From NCBI GenBank assembly GCA_013365325.1, contig JABVXV010000295.1, positions 1-64,000 on the forward strand: a DNA stretch of 64,000 nucleotides, written 5' to 3'. The notes below the pieces were generated by a model. That model was not told the origin of the DNA. It did no database searches and saw only the letters and a program-made list of their open reading frames with translations. The position numbers and the translations under genes were made by a program. Source of the DNA: Dipetalonema caudispina (taxonomy: Eukaryota > Nematoda > Chromadorea > Rhabditida > Onchocercidae). Shown in pieces: positions 1 through 14,960 of this stretch. Numbering within the stretch: position 1 is the first letter of the stretch; each line of letters opens with the position of its first letter.

Positions 1-118
<118 letters not shown>

Positions 119-3100
119 TAACAATAATTGTTACTATGATAATTGATTTGCAAATATTTTATGACTTTTCTTCTTTTGAAAATTGCTGAACTTGTTTGAC
201 TTTTTTATCAGAACAGGCAAAAATTTTGCGAAGAAAGGTGTTTAAATGGCACAACGATGGAAAGATAAGGAAAATTGAGGACAAGTGAATAAACTGACAA
301 AACAAAAAGAAAGGTCAATAGGCCAACAACAACAATAGTCATAATAATTTTCATTACATTTATACCATTTCACCCAGTTTTTCTATCTAAATCTTCAATT
401 GTTGCTCTTTTTTAAGATTAGAAATACGAACAGACATTAAATGATATTTCTTTCTTATCTATTTTTCTCTGATTATAATCTTTGCAACCATTTATGTGCT
501 ATTTTCATCATTTATCATCATTAAAATTTATTTCTTGTCATTATCAGTACAATTTTCTTCATTTTATTAGATATTTCGTAAACTTAAATTTTCAAAATTT
601 TTCCTTTAACTATCCAGTACAGAAATTGAAAAAAGATAAAGAAAAAGAACAAGAAAGGAAATTATCATTTTTTCCTTATATCAAAATTATTATTGCTATG
701 ATTACTAAAATTATTCCCATCCTTATCACTACCTTCAGTTTTATCTTTAAAAAAAAAAAAAAAAAAATGAATTATTGATAACAAAAGAATGTTTTGTAGA
801 AAAACAAATTAGAAAATAAATAAATAGAAAATGAAAGAAATTTTCGTGGAGAAGTTAAAAATGTAATCGATGAATACTCTGAATGTTCGAAAAGTTTCGT
901 ACTGAAAGAAAATTAGGGAGTGGTTTTGTAGTCCAAAAAAAAAAAAAATAGAAAATAAAAAATAAAAGAACTGAACCACTGTTTCTTTTTTTTTTATTTC
1001 TTTAAATAATTTATTGAAATGATTTTTTTTAAAAAAAATTCATAATTACAACTTTGCCAATTTTATTTTCAATTCAAATAGTTACTCCAAATAATTAATA
1101 GTTGATAATTCTTTGCTTTCTTTACATAACAATTTAAAAAGTGTGAAAAATGAAAAGTTTGTTGAACAAATCATTAGTGAAGTGAAATAATTACAGTTAC
1201 AATTATCATCACAATAATTATTATATTTTTTCTTTCATTTTTATTATTTCCTTTTGAAGAGTGCATTAAACAATTTATAATAATATGATAAATTATTTAT
1301 GGCAATATAAAGATGGTACTAAATTCTGATAATGTACGATACTTTCTGGTATCAAACCAAAAACGGTTACACAATGATAGTGATACCATTGCAGTAATAC
1401 GATCATATTTTAGTTGTTTTACTATCATAATTGTTTGTGTAACTTTATGAAAAATTAATTGACATTGGCAAATATCTAATAAGATTGATAACTTTCAGTT
1501 AATTAATTTATGATATCAATTGCAAATATTTTCCATTCCATTTGTAAAAGTTATCGAATGTTAGAACTATTAGGTATTTCTGTAATCAAATTATACAAAT
1601 TGATATCATTCGCTAATCTTATTACTGAATATTGATTTGACATTTTCTAAATTAAATTTGAACTGTTATATTCATTTATTGTACCAAAAGAAAGAATAGT
1701 TCTAATTGACGAAAATTATCGTTAAATTTTAAATTGTTCCCTGAGGAAATTGATTTGTTTGGAAGTATTTTTTTTTTTTTTTTACAGACCTGTTTGATTT
1801 GTTGAAACACGAACAGCTATTATGATTAGAAATTTAAATTCAAGAGAAAAAAGAAGGAAAAAAAAAAAAAGGGAAAAATAAGAACTTCTTAATTTGAAAT
1901 TGTGCAAAGAATGAAGTCAGACAAATTCAATAAAAAAAAAAAAAAAAAAAAATTTATTTGTACAAGTAACCAGCAGATCATTCATAAATAATTTTTTTTT
2001 ATGAAAAGTGAAAAAAAAAAACAATTACTGGTTTTTTTACGAAATTTAAATCTTTTGCATGAAAAAATTTCCGACAAAATGTTTGAGTTTCTTTCTACCT
2101 TGTAATAACCTTGAGTGATAGCGAAAAAATTTGTGCAATATCTGGAACTGGAAATATTTTTTTATAATTTAAATTGCAAATTTTGGAAATGGAAAAAATT
2201 TGGAATATTTTTTCATGTTTGAAGTAATTTCAATTAATTGGATAAAGTTCAGCTAGAATTTATCATAAAAGATTTTATTCTTATCAATTAGAAAATACAA
2301 ACGTAATCTATTTTCAAATTGAAAATTGTGCAAATAAATCGAAACTTTTCCAATGCATAACAATACGATTTGTCCAAATATTATTATTGAATGGTTGGGA
2401 AAAAAAAAAAAAAAACAGATGATTAAAAGTAATTAATAATTCATAAAATCGAAATGACGAAATAATAAAATGAATGTGAACCAAAAATATAACGTATAAT
2501 TATACGTATACATGTTTGTACGAATAAGTGAACAAATATTTTACGATGACATTTTTAATGAACAATGAAATAATATCAGATATTATAATACTAAAGTCCT
2601 TTTTGTTCCTTTATTTATTATATTGTTAAATATTTGTCATTTACTTTTATTCTTTCCTTGTTTATTTATTAATTATTTAATTATTTATTTATTTATTTTA
2701 CTTAAAAATTTTTTATTCAATTTCAGTTACTTTATTTAAACTTGAATACGCAATAATAAGTGGTATATTAAATCAAAATAAGGACCAATATGAAAAAAAT
2801 TATGAAAAAAAAGAAAAATGAATGAAAAGAAAACAGAAGAAAAAGAAGAAAGCAAAATTAAACCAAAAATGGAGTAATCAGAAGTTAATTTGAATTAATT
2901 TCATTGAAATAAGAAATTATAATAATCAGTGGAAAGTGATAATGGCATCTCTAAAGATAATAAGATAATTTTTATTTTATTTTACTCATACAGATTTGAA
3001 ATTTCAAAATTTTTGTAAATAATATCCATCAATGTGTCTTCATGCACTAATGAAATTCGCATTTTACCATAAATTGAATCAGAATACAGCCTTCTTTAAT

Positions 3101-5956
3101 AGTTTTCTGTTTAACTAATAATAATTATTATCATCATCATTTTAAAAATCAAATATTTTAATAGACTTTATGAAAAAATATTAATAAACGCATACTGAAA
3201 ATAACGATAAAATTATTTACAAAAAAAAAAAATTATTCGAAGTTTGAATAATTATCAAATGCAAATATTTATTTGATATGAAGGGCAGCGAAGGGCAAAA
3301 AAAAAAAAAAAAACGATATTATTAACAACTGCTGACAATTTTTTATCATTTAAAGTTGGAAATATAAAAAGCAATTAATAATTAATTGATTCTTTTCTTT
3401 TATTAAAACATTACTCTTTTATTTTTTATTATGCAAAAACAAAATTTCCATCAAAAAATTAATGATATCTTTATTTTATAAATTTTGAATAATATTATGC
3501 AAATGAATGCTTAATTCTTTACGATTTTTTCATGTATCTAGTGATAATTAATAATTGTAAAAACGAAAAATGGCAAAATTCTTGGAGTATTTATTTAGTT
3601 TTTTAATAATTTTTAAATCAACTTGATTAAATGAACTTTTAAATCATTTTTCTTCAACTACTTTGATTGATACAGCTATTTCATTAATAAATGGAAATTT
3701 TTTGTCAGGTTGAAATTTGTTCAACACTATTCCGTTGAAGCAGTAAAATCTTTTTTTCCCCATTTTCTGCCATACTTCGATCATTTTTTCTCCTACCGAT
3801 TTTTCGTTCTTTCATACCAAATATTTTAATTATTTGTTTTTCAGTATCATTCCATTTCTTGGCGTCTTTTTCCATCATGTATTTAATTATTCTTTTTGTT
3901 TTAAAATAAAATTTTGGAATATTGCATTATTTAGAGGATAATTTTTGATAAAGGATTTCTTTATTCAATAAACGGATTGTAAGTCGATCATTTTTTTTTT
4001 TTTTTTTTCGTCAACAAAATTAAATAACCAAAATTATAAGTATTTTATCGTTTGCATCATTCATCGATTGATAAAAATTTAATTTATTGTGAAATAATAA
4101 GGTTGATTAATAAACAAAATTAGTTTGAAAAAGTTTTTCAAACCACTTAAAATTAAGAATAACTGAAATTAAAACTTGAAAACACTTTGTAAAGGAACAA
4201 AAGGAAAGCTTGAAATACTTGAAATATTTATTATAAGCACATATGCATAATTTCTCATTGAAAAAGATTAATTCATCTTAACAATTTTTTATTTTATATG
4301 AAATAAACAATTTCTAGTATATTGAATTGTAAACAGAAAAAAAAAAATTCATATCTGAACAAGTAGTTAATTAGTTTAAGTAAATTTATCATTACTGTTA
4401 TTTGCCAACTTTCTTATTTTATTTTTTCGCATTCAATAAATCAAAAATATTTGGTACAATTTGTAAGAAATAAGTAAATTATTTGATGATTAACAAATAA
4501 GATAAATTGATCCGAAAGTATAGTATATCTTTAAGTTCAACTTATGAATACAAGCAAAACTGATATTCTTTAATAACTGAATTAAAATTATGTATTATTG
4601 TTTATTATGGAAGATAACAAGTGTAAATGCAACGTAATGCAACGTCAAGTAAACGTAACGTAACATTTAACTTATGATGTATCGAAATTGATTCGAAAAA
4701 AAAATACTATTTCATGTTGATGATGAAGTCATATTTCATTAATGATTTAATGATTGCAATTAATTACTATAATTGAGATATATTTATTGTATTTGTATAA
4801 AAAAATTTATTAAAATTTCAAATTTTAATAATACATGAAATGAATGAATAAATAAACAAATTCATACATCTTCATAAATTCATTGCGAGCATTTTCTTTT
4901 ATCATTCATAAAAAAGTGTAAATTAAAATCAAAGAAAAAAAAAAAGCAAGAATATTACAAGGAAACATAACAGTAAATAATAATTTCATCCTATATTATG
5001 CAAAAAAAAAAAAGAAATTATTGATTCATTCCAAAAATTTCAAAAATCATATTAACAATTTTGTTTAAATTGTTAGAATTTCTACTCAAAATTGAAAACT
5101 AAAAATTTTTGTAAAAAAATAATAACATAAATGCTTCAAATTTATCAACAATATACATATATGTATAAATACATTTCCATTTAGGAATAATCATAAGATT
5201 TTAATTCTTTTTTTAAAATTTAATTTTTATTAGTGAAGTTGGGAGATATGAAATTAATGAAAGAAGCATAAATAACTTTTTGTTTCATTTTAGTACAATT
5301 CGACAAATGATATTATTGAAGTTATTAATACTTATTGAATAAAAAAAAAAAAGGAAGAAGCATACACTACAGCACCAAATAATCAAAAATGAAAAAAAAA
5401 AAAAAAAGCGCTCTTATAAATTAATTAATCACTGTAATTAAGGTGCAAATTTACAGGTAAAGGGCCTCAATGGGTTAATTAGCTATTAAAATTTGTTGTA
5501 AGTGTATTGAAGTATAAAACTATAAATAATATTACTAATTATCATTATGACATATTCATTACGCTTTAATTTTGCATAATTTAACAAACAAAAAAAAAAG
5601 AAAAAAAAAAAGCAACAGCAATTATTACTAAATATTATTTCGCCTTAAACAATATAGCATTGTTTCATTTAAAAAAATACAATCAATCATTTCGTAGAAT
5701 GAGTAAATTGACGTCAAATCAAATTTAGAATTTTTAAAATTTCCCAAAGAAACATCCTTACATCTAAGATTAAAATAAAAAAAAAAAAAAAATGAACAAT
5801 TTCTTCATTGCCACGTTATTGCCCATTCCTTCTAATTTTTTTTTATGATTTCATAAATGAATTGAAATTTTGTCTTTGAATCCATATTTTCGAATTAATA
5901 GTTTTTCATCATTTCAATCATTAATTAATATATATTAGTGCCATAGCTGTCACTAT
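119..5956. other. AT-rich gene-poor region
   Basis: No exon chain with consistent phase was seen on either strand. The stretch is dominated by A or T runs of 9-20 bases and short AT palindromes, for example acgtataattatacgt near 2491. Open frames such as the 98-codon one at 482-778 (+) arise from low-complexity T/A-rich sequence. The right end should hold the 3' UTR of the potassium-channel gene. Confidence 0.6.
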
Positions 5957-8900
5957 TCATTGATCTTGATAAAAGCCGCTTGTTTCGAATGTTGTTACCG
6001 GTGATTCATTAACATGACGAGTATAGGTACTTGTTACTCCATAATTCTGTAAGATGAAAACAATAATTGAAAAAGTGAACAAACAAACCTATTAATCAAT
6101 TGAATTTTTCATTAATTAATTAACTAAGTTTTTTTTTTTTCCGCTAACAAAAAATTAAAAAATTTTTTTGAATTCAGTTTTATTTTTAGTAATTTTAAAC
6201 AGCAATATTTGTCATTAAAAAAAAAAAAAAAGCGAACCAAGTTTGTAATCAAAAATACAACCAACAAATTTGAAATTTTTTTTTTTTTAAAAACATGTTT
6301 GAAATAAGAAAAATAAAATTTTTTTTAACAGCAGCAATTTAAACTTAAGCTAAACGGCGGTTATCAATTCCTCATGAAATCCGGAAAGAATCCGTAATGT
6401 AATCACAGAAACATCAGGCATAAATTTTGAAATCTATTTTATAAAACAACAAGTATTTTTTTTTTTTTTTTAATGTAATTTACATCCATATTTCTTCAAT
6501 TATATGCAAAAATATCGTAGATTATTCTCTCTTATCACTAGCTTATCAAATTAATCCTCTCCACATATCATATCAACTTATCAAATTAATCCTCTCCACA
6601 TATCATATCACTTCTATAAGCAATCTATAATGCTAAAAGCACTGTCAAATCATTCAATTCAATTCGAAACTATTAGCTGAACACTTCTTATTTCTCTTTA
6701 ATAATTTCTAAAAAAATTTTTTTAAAATTCGTGTTCAATTTTGGTAACTGTACAAACCTATGCCTGAGTTAAAACTTTTAAATTTCTTCAAATTTTTTAT
6801 TTTGTATTCAAATGATGACAGTAATATCAATCAAACGAAAAGAAATTATTTTCGTAATGTTTAAAATCAAATTTTCAATTATCATCGATGAATATTTTAT
6901 AAAATTTTAAAAATTTTCATCTGTAAAATTTCAAAATAAAAGAAGACGTATGAAAAAAAAAGGAATTAAATTTTCATCTATGATCAATGAAGACTTCATA
7001 AATTTTAAAAAATAAATTTTTTTCAATTTAAAAGAAAGAACTTATGAAGAGGAAGTATACAAAAAATATTTTGAACTTTTTAGACTTAAATTTCCTCCTT
7101 GGAAAAGAAAAGTATACAATGACTAAATATTGATCGCACCTGATTGGTAACTGCGAATGTTTGGTGATGATCATCGTAGGATGGATTGATATAATCACTG
7201 TCTTTTGTCAAAAAGAAACGACTCAAATTTAATTGTTCTACATCGTAGAGTGTAGCAAGGAATAACATCATGCACGATAGGCCAAATATCAGATAAACTA
7301 AATTTTCCATTAATTAATTATAAACATTTGAAATTTCGCAATTAATAAAATCATATAATGCATGATAAGTCGAATATCAAGAAAAGTAAAGTTTATCGTA
7401 ATTAATTTTACAAAAATTTTGAAAAATTTAAATCATTAAATGTGAAATAAATCACACTTCTGATCGATAAATCAAAAAAAAATATTTCAAACTTAAAAAT
7501 ATTAAACAATAATTGTCTTATTTTTAAAAATTTTTGAGACATAAAGGACAGTTAGAAGTTACAATCGAAATTTGTAAATTAAAAATTAACTTCACCATTT
7601 CATGTATAAAAGCATTACTTACCCGTTACAATAATTTTATAAAAAGTCCTGAATTGTTGATCAGGTTGATCACCTGGTACATATTCGCCTGAAATTTAAA
7701 TATTACTATTATCATTTCGAAAAGACAATATATCAAATGCTCAGAAATTTTGTGATATTTTTACAATATACCTAATAATTTAACTAAAAAAATTAATTTG
7801 TAATAAAACTTTTTCAGAAATAAAAAACTAAAAATGGTTGAAAAAAAGAAAATAGATTAAATTGGATTTTTTTGTCGAAATATTTAAAATTTACCCAAAC
7901 CGATAGTTGTCAATGAAACAAAGCAATAAAAAAATCCATCCAAAAAATCCCAATCTGTTTCAATTTTTGTAAAAATATACGATGGTATGACAAAAACAAA
8001 CAATAGCAATAGTGTGCATACAAAACTAAGATGAAATATCTGAAAATTAAAATTAACATTCCATTATTAAAGTCATAAATTGTAAATCGAAATTTTATTC
8101 ATATTTATTCGCAAGGATTTACTTATTGAACAGTATATTTTAAATTTCATTTAATAAGTGAATCATGTCAGACATTAAATTGTTTAATATTATCGACGAT
8201 TCTTTCAACAATTAACAAATAATGAAAGACTGACAATGAAATAATTAAAATTAATTGATCGAAACAAAGTCTACTATTCAAATTGATATATCAAAACTAC
8301 AAACACGGCGAAATGCTTCACGTTTAATTGATTATTCAGAAAACATCGATTTCAGAGTAAATTTTAATATTTTATCTTCATGTTTTACGTGAATATCACT
8401 AATTATCATTAATTATCGAAACGATACATAAGAGACACTTGCAGTATATTTACTGCTAAAATTCGTTCGGTAAAGAAATGAATTACCTGAATTTGTGTAT
8501 CACGAAACAAATGTCCAAGCCTTGCATTAAGCTTACATCGTAGCCAAGCACTTGGCTTTTTTAACCTTACCACCAATGCTGACAATAATGCTAGCGTCAT
8601 CGGTATACCAATTAGACAATAAATTATCGTAAAAAATTTACCTTCACGTGTACGTGGTGATACACGTCCATAGCCTATGAAGGGATTAAACATGTTAATT
8701 AATTTATTATAGATTAGAAAATAAAATTTGAAATCAAATTATCGATTTAGTATGAAATTATGAATAGACAAAACAAGTAATCAAGTAATATTGTTACAAA
8801 AAAAAAAAAAAAAAAAAAAAAAAATGAATTTATACAAACCGACTGTACTAATTAAAGCACCAACGAAAAAAAATGCTTGGCCAAAAGTCCAATTAGGCTC

Positions 8901-9458
8901 TGTTGTGACATTTTTTTCTGTCCAAATACCTTTTAGAGCCATTATACGAATGTCAGTAAATAATTGATCGATATCGGTATCTGAAAAAGAATATATCTCG
9001 AAAATTTAATTTCCTCTAAATCTTTAACGGTAACTATAAAACTTATACAAATTTCGAGATAAATTTTAAATTTTCATAATTGAAAATGCACACATTTTCT
9101 TTTCAACGTTTAGTATGCAAAAAAAAAAAAACCATCGATTTATCTGTTAATACAAAAAGTAACATACTTTTACTATCTGTACATTAAATTACTCAAAAAA
9201 AAAAAAAAAAAAAAAGATAAATATATTAACTTAAATACCTTTAAATCCTGCTTGTCTTAATAATCGATCCCATTGTGATCGAAATTCCTCATATGTTTCC
9301 ATATCATTTGCTTCTGCTGGACTTTCAATCTGTACGAAAACAATAGCGCCAATTAATAAATAAAAGAATAATACCATTAAACCAATTGCAAGTCTAATAT
9401 TTGTTTCACGTAATTGCCATGGTGATGCTTCAATTCGATCAATTATCTGTAAAATTAA

Positions 9459-9491
<33 letters not shown>

Positions 9492-9722
9492 AAAAAGAAG
9501 TGAAATAAAACAAATCAATTTATAGTTTTATTTTTTAAATTTTAATTTAAATTTATTTAATTTGATTCAAGACAATTTCAAAAAATAGCTTTTTTTTTTC
9601 TTTTCTTTTTCAACCACATATATAACTTATTTGTGATGAATTATTATTTAAAATATAAAATGCAAATTGTTTAATTTCAAAATTAAAACCTTATTATGCA
9701 ATTGAAACATTTGAAGACCCAT
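5957..9722 (-). CDS. TWIK-type two-pore-domain potassium channel
   Basis: Background K+ leak channel of the plasma membrane, active as a dimer. Exons, high to low: 9690-9722, 9239-9446, 8840-8980, 8487-8674, 7895-8039, 7623-7688, 7140-7297, 5957-6046; 1029 nt, 342 aa. The layout is M1 (about 28-48), an extracellular cap with sequons NVT and NWT, first pore filter TVGYG (126-130), M2, M3 (about 192-215), second filter TIGLGE (235-240) and M4. The second filter and its following YVPG are as in vertebrate KCNK1 (TWIK-1), whose 336-aa length also fits. Both filters are split by introns right at the filter glycine. The short first exon ([11 protein letters not shown]) was chosen because its donor is in phase and an acceptor-like TTTTTGCAG lies 35 nt upstream; it is the least certain exon. 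Assignment to a two-pore channel is firm; the TWIK clade is likely. Confidence 0.9.
6542..6611. repeat. Two-copy 35-bp tandem duplication
   Basis: The 35-bp unit that starts cttatcaaattaatcctctc at 6542 is repeated almost perfectly from 6577. It lies in the last intron of the potassium-channel gene. Confidence 0.9.
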
Positions 9723-9756
9723 AATTTCGCTGTATATTTGAAAAACTTTTTTTCAG

Positions 9757-9775
9757 TCTGCAAAAAAAAAAAAAA
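9757..9775 (-). promoter_or_regulatory. Candidate trans-splice or UTR acceptor, K2P gene
   Basis: On the minus strand a long T run ends in TTTGCAG with the exon starting at 9757, 35 nt before the ATG at 9722. This could be a spliced-leader acceptor or the 3' end of a 5' UTR intron. Confidence 0.4.
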
Positions 9776-10183
9776 ACAAGAAATTTAATTATAACTAATT
9801 ACGGTATCAAATTTTACTAAATAATGCATAGCTATAATTATTTATTATTAGCATGTACATTTATGATTTACCTCTTCTTTTTTTCTCTCTCCAAAAATTT
9901 TTCTAAATTTAATATCAAATAACAAAATTAAGTATCAATATCAAATATCAAATTAAACATAAATGCATGCATAAGTAATAAGTAAATATAAAAATTTGAA
10001 ATAGTAATTTGATCTATTAAAAGCGATAGGAAAAAAAAAAAAAAACTAATAAAAATTTTAGAAAATTGCAAATATTTTCTTTCTTTGTTCATATCATTTA
10101 TTTTAGGAATTTTTCAATGATGTAAAGCTTAAGCAATAAAGCAGCACTTAAAATGTTTTGCATTTCGTCATTGATGGTTTTTT

Positions 10184-10184
<1 letters not shown>

Positions 10185-10229
<45 letters not shown>
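10185..10229. repeat. 45-base poly-T tract
   Basis: Longest homopolymer in the window; uninterrupted T from about 10185 to 10229. The true length may be affected by sequencing. Confidence 0.9.
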
Positions 10230-10478
10230 CTGTGACAAACTTCAGACATGACTAATCGTTTTCTTAGAATGCCTACATACACTATGATATGAAGCCTAAA
10301 ATTTGTATTTGAATTGGTTTTTGGAAATGTAAAAAAAAAATAAGAGAGAAAAGAGAAAAAGAAAGAATATATGAAGAGGTTGTTGAAAATTATATATGTA
10401 AAATTAAAAGAAAGAAATATATGAATAGATAAATTTAATGATTAAAACGTTCAATATTAAGAAATAAAATTTTCATTT

Positions 10479-10514
<36 letters not shown>

Positions 10515-11362
10515 AACTTTACTCAAAGTTCTTTTCATTATAGGTAAGAAAGAAGTTGTAAAATTTTCCGATTCCGATTATTACACAAAATTCTTATCAT
10601 ATAAAAGAAAGAAAAAAAAAACTGAAAATTAATATACTTTTCAATCTTTTTAGATATGTTTTAAAGTTTTCGAATTGCAAAGTCTTTTTTTTTTTTCTTT
10701 TTGTTGCGAAATTTTTACACGAAAACTTTTTTTCCCTTTTTTTCCAAACTTTTTAACAATAAAATATTTGGCGAATTTCATTTTGTAATTATTTGAAATT
10801 ATTTTCAAATCAAATTATTTACAAAATTTTGATAATGAAGTTAATGAAACGAAGAAGAAGAAAGATATTGAGATACAATGTTACTTAATTTGTAGCAGTA
10901 TTTATGAAATTTTAAATTAATAAATTAATAAGTAGCAGAAATATGAAGAGAAGGATAAAAGGATGATCAAAATAGCTATAAACAACACCAAGAACAAATT
11001 TAAAAAGAGATGTGAATTGAAAAAATAGATTAGTATGATATAATTAAATTGCGCACTTCACCTCAAAATAAATAAATGATTGCGTCATTGTTAGCCAAAA
11101 GCAATCATTTTGTTTTTGATTGATTAGCATTCAATCATTTTGCTACGATAGGAAATTTCACATTTTATGGATTTATTTTAATGTTGAAGAGATGATTGAA
11201 ATGTTTGAGCAATGTTGGAATTTTTCCCAATGAAAGACTATTTTTAAAATCGCTTAGAAAAAAGAAAAAAAAAAAAAAAAAAAAAAAAACGAAAAAATTT
11301 CTAATATAAATTAGTTTGAATATTTTCAGTTATAATCTTCAAACAAAAAAAAAAAAAAAAAA

Positions 11363-11580
11363 AATTATTCCAAATATTCCCAAGAGAAACAATCCTAAAT
11401 ATTGTTATGGAAGATTATCCTGTATATCATTGTATCCTAAATATTCCTGAAACTAAACTATTCGATACTATTCGTAGAAAATTATTTGAAATATTCCTAT
11501 AAAAAATTAACCTGAATATTTCTATAGAAAACTATTCTGAATATTCCGGAAGAAAATTATCCCGAATATTTCAATATATT
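11363..11580. repeat. Degenerate ~25-bp tandem repeat array
   Basis: Units resemble tagaaaattatcctgaatat plus ttcc, with roughly 25-30 bp spacing over about eight copies. Copies at about 11475-11580 are easiest to align: each joins a GAAAATTAT-like half to a GAATATTCC-like half. Confidence 0.75.
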
Positions 11581-14500
11581 TGAAAAACGTAAAATAAAAA
11601 GGCGAATGATTGTCTAATCGATAAAATTAAGCTCATTAAATGGGACATCAATCATCTACTCGGCTATAAGAAGTACTTTGTTATCTCCTTTTCATGCATA
11701 TTATTCTAAACAAATCCAAAGATTATATAAAAATTCAAATCTGAGCAATTTTAAATTTAATAGGCTTCCTTATTTTTCTCAATTCAAAAAAAAAAAAAAA
11801 AAAAAAAAACTTTTTTGTTCTTTTTTATTCTTCAGTTTCACATTTAAAAATGCAATTAATATTGCGCTTTTTTACTTCTTCATTTTTTCTTTTTCAAATA
11901 TAATTTAAAAACGAAAAAAAAAAAAAAGAAACGAAAATAATTTCTCGTTTATAAATTGTTCAAATTTCTTCTATTTTTTACATTTCTTAATTTTCAAATG
12001 ATTTTATCATCAAAAGCTTTTCCGATTTTCTTTTTTCGAGATTTTAAATTTTAATGATTTTAGCGAAAAAGAAAAAAAGAAAAAAAGACATGGTAGAAAA
12101 ATGATATTAATTATAGGGATTGCAAAAAAAAAAAAAAAAAAAAAAAAAACCACAATATTAAATTAAAATTTGAGGTAGAAATTCATACGATAACAATTCA
12201 CTGATTACAAATACATAGATAAGAATGTTTAATTTCAAAAATTAAATTTTATACCGTAAATAATATTGACCTTCTAATCTTATTGCAATAATATTTGGTC
12301 ATATAAATTAAATTTCCCGTAATTCAAACAATAGAGTATTTTCAAAGAAAATATACATATATTTGTTTAGAAATAAATTTTTTTTTTCCTCGAAATTATT
12401 AACCAAAAAATAATTAACTAAAACGATTGAAATATTAACTGTTTAGATAAAATGTTAGCAAAAAATTATTGATTGGAATATAAAAATTTTTTTTTTACCA
12501 TTAAGTTTACAAATTTTGAATAGAAAATTTTGTAAAATTTTAAATTGAACATAAAATGAGAAGAAAATAAGACGAAAAATTATAAATTTGTTGTATTTGT
12601 AAAAAAAAAGAAAAAAGATTGAATGCTAAAATTTCTCCTTTAATTTAAGTCTTTCAGTTAGATATAAAATAGAAATATATGTGAAAAGCTTTATGCTATT
12701 TGGTATATTATTCCATCGGGAATTAAACAATCATTTTCATGTTATGCTATTCCTATGATTACATTTTATCTCAACTAAATCCATCATCTTTTTCCCTTCT
12801 TATTCTTTTTTCTTCTCTTATCATTTTAAATTTCTTTTTGAAATAACAAAAAAAAAAAAAAAAAAATTTGATAGATTTCAAATTACATATTTAAATTTAA
12901 ATGAGCAAAAGACTTTTGTCTTCTTTTGTTCATTTATAAATTTCAAATTGAAATTTAAAGGAATTTCTATTTTGGAAAAAAGTTTTTGAAAAAAAACTTT
13001 AAAAATTTTGTTTGAATAAGACAAAGCTTATTGACAAGTTTAGTAGGAATAAGTGAGAGTTTATGCAAAAAATTTTATAATACAACAAAATAATATTTTG
13101 ATCGATGGATATTATATTTTTTTTTAAAAAAAAAAAAAAGAAAATTATAAGTAAGTGAAATAAAATAATTTTCATTGATGTATTGCTCAATTTAATTCAG
13201 TTTTTCTTTTTTGCTTTTTATTTTCAGTAAATTTTGAAATTTTGAATGTTAAACAATAATAAATTAATAACTAAAAGAAAAGTTGAAAAAAGTATTTTTA
13301 TTACATTTGATGGACAAATACATATATGTACATAGTGCACATATTTGATGTTTCCTATCTATTTGAAAATTTCCACTTTTTTTTTCTATTTTATTTTTTA
13401 GTTCAAATTGCTTTGCTAACATTTTTACATTTAAATATTCAAATTGTATTTGAAAATTTGCAAATAAATTAGCGTTTTTTTTTTTTTAAGCATTTCATCA
13501 AATAACTTTTTCTTTTCAAAATTTAAGGTTAGTATAGCAAATAAACAAATGCTTAGCAGTAAGACTTATTTTTCTGCTTATTTAAAACTAAAAAGGAATA
13601 TTTAAGCTTCTACTTCACAATTCTGTTTTTTTTTTTTTTTTTTTTTTTCAAATACTGCAAAATAAAAATTTTATGAGATACTTATAAGCTAAATCTATGG
13701 AATGCTTAATTTTAAAATAGTTTTTATTCATTCTGTAAAGGATGTTGTTTGCATTTAACCATTTATTAAACTTTTTCAAATGAATGTTGAAGTATTTTAA
13801 TGAAATAAATATTCGATAGACATAGATCGATTATGCAAGAGTTATATTATTGCTATTATTGCAAGAAATATGAGAAAAGAATAAAAAATGAAAAATGAAT
13901 AAAGAAGAATGGAATTGTTAAAATTAATGAAAATTTGATGTTCAAAATCTAACTCATTTTAACGATTTATATAATTAATTAATTAACAGCAATGTGAGAA
14001 AAAAAAATGAGCAAAAACATTACTTAATGAGGGGAAAAAAAAAAAGTGTATGAAATAGAAAGATATGAATTGATAACTGTTAGCTGTCACTATGAAGCAA
14101 ATGTAGAGAAATGATTAGAACTTGAAAAGAAAGAAGTTTCAATATATAGCTGAAATGATGATTTTATGAATAAAAAATTTAAAAAAAAAAAAATTACATT
14201 TTTTAACTTTGCAATCTTTCTCTCTTTTTCTTTCTCTCTTCTAACTTATCATCCCCTTTCTTTATACCGATTTCTTTTATAAATAAAAATATTCAATATC
14301 TCTTTCCTCTTTCTCTTTCTCTCCCTCTCTCTCTCTTTTTCTTCTCCTGAATCTTTTCTATTCTTATGGGCTGATAGAAATATTTGAAATATGATAATTA
14401 AATTTATTGAAATAGCATAATATGAAACGGCTCACATTTTGCCATTTAAGAAAACTTCACGTTTAGATTTTCTCCTTTTTCCACAAATATGACATTGCAA

Positions 14501-14734
14501 CATTAACCAAACATATGCATTAATCATTTCATTTATTTGATTAAATTTATGCATTGGAATTAAAAAAGCAAAAAAAAAAAAAAAAAAACCAAAAATTCTT
14601 TTATCATTCATTTCCTATTTTCAAACCAATTTCATTTTAATTTTTTAATACAAAAATACATGCATTTTTAATGATTGACTTTAACAAATATACCAAAATG
14701 TTTGCAAAATAAGGAAATAAATGAAAACTAACTT

Positions 14735-14960
14735 TTGCAAGAATTATATCGAAGTGATTTCGCAAAATGCTCTTAAAAAAATAAATAAATAAAAATAAAT
14801 CGCTGAAGGAATTGCATCGAAATAATTCCGCCAAAATGTATTGAAAAATAAATAAATAAACAATATTAAAAGAAATAAAATAAATATCTAAAAATGAACA
14901 ATTGAAGGAATTTTGTCCAAGTATTTTCGTCAACATATTCCAAAAAATTCCAAAGGAAAA
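14735..14960. repeat. Degenerate long-period tandem repeat
   Basis: Three diverged units share GAATT(A/G)(T/C)ATCGAA, a TTCCGCCAAAATG-like core and AAATAAATAAATAAA tails, beginning near 14741, 14808 and 14907. The block creates a spurious 146-codon open frame on the minus strand. Confidence 0.55.

Noticed and set aside
482..778. 98-codon plus-strand open frame
   Set aside because: Low-complexity F/I/K sequence ending in a poly-A-encoded lysine run; no splice or homology support.
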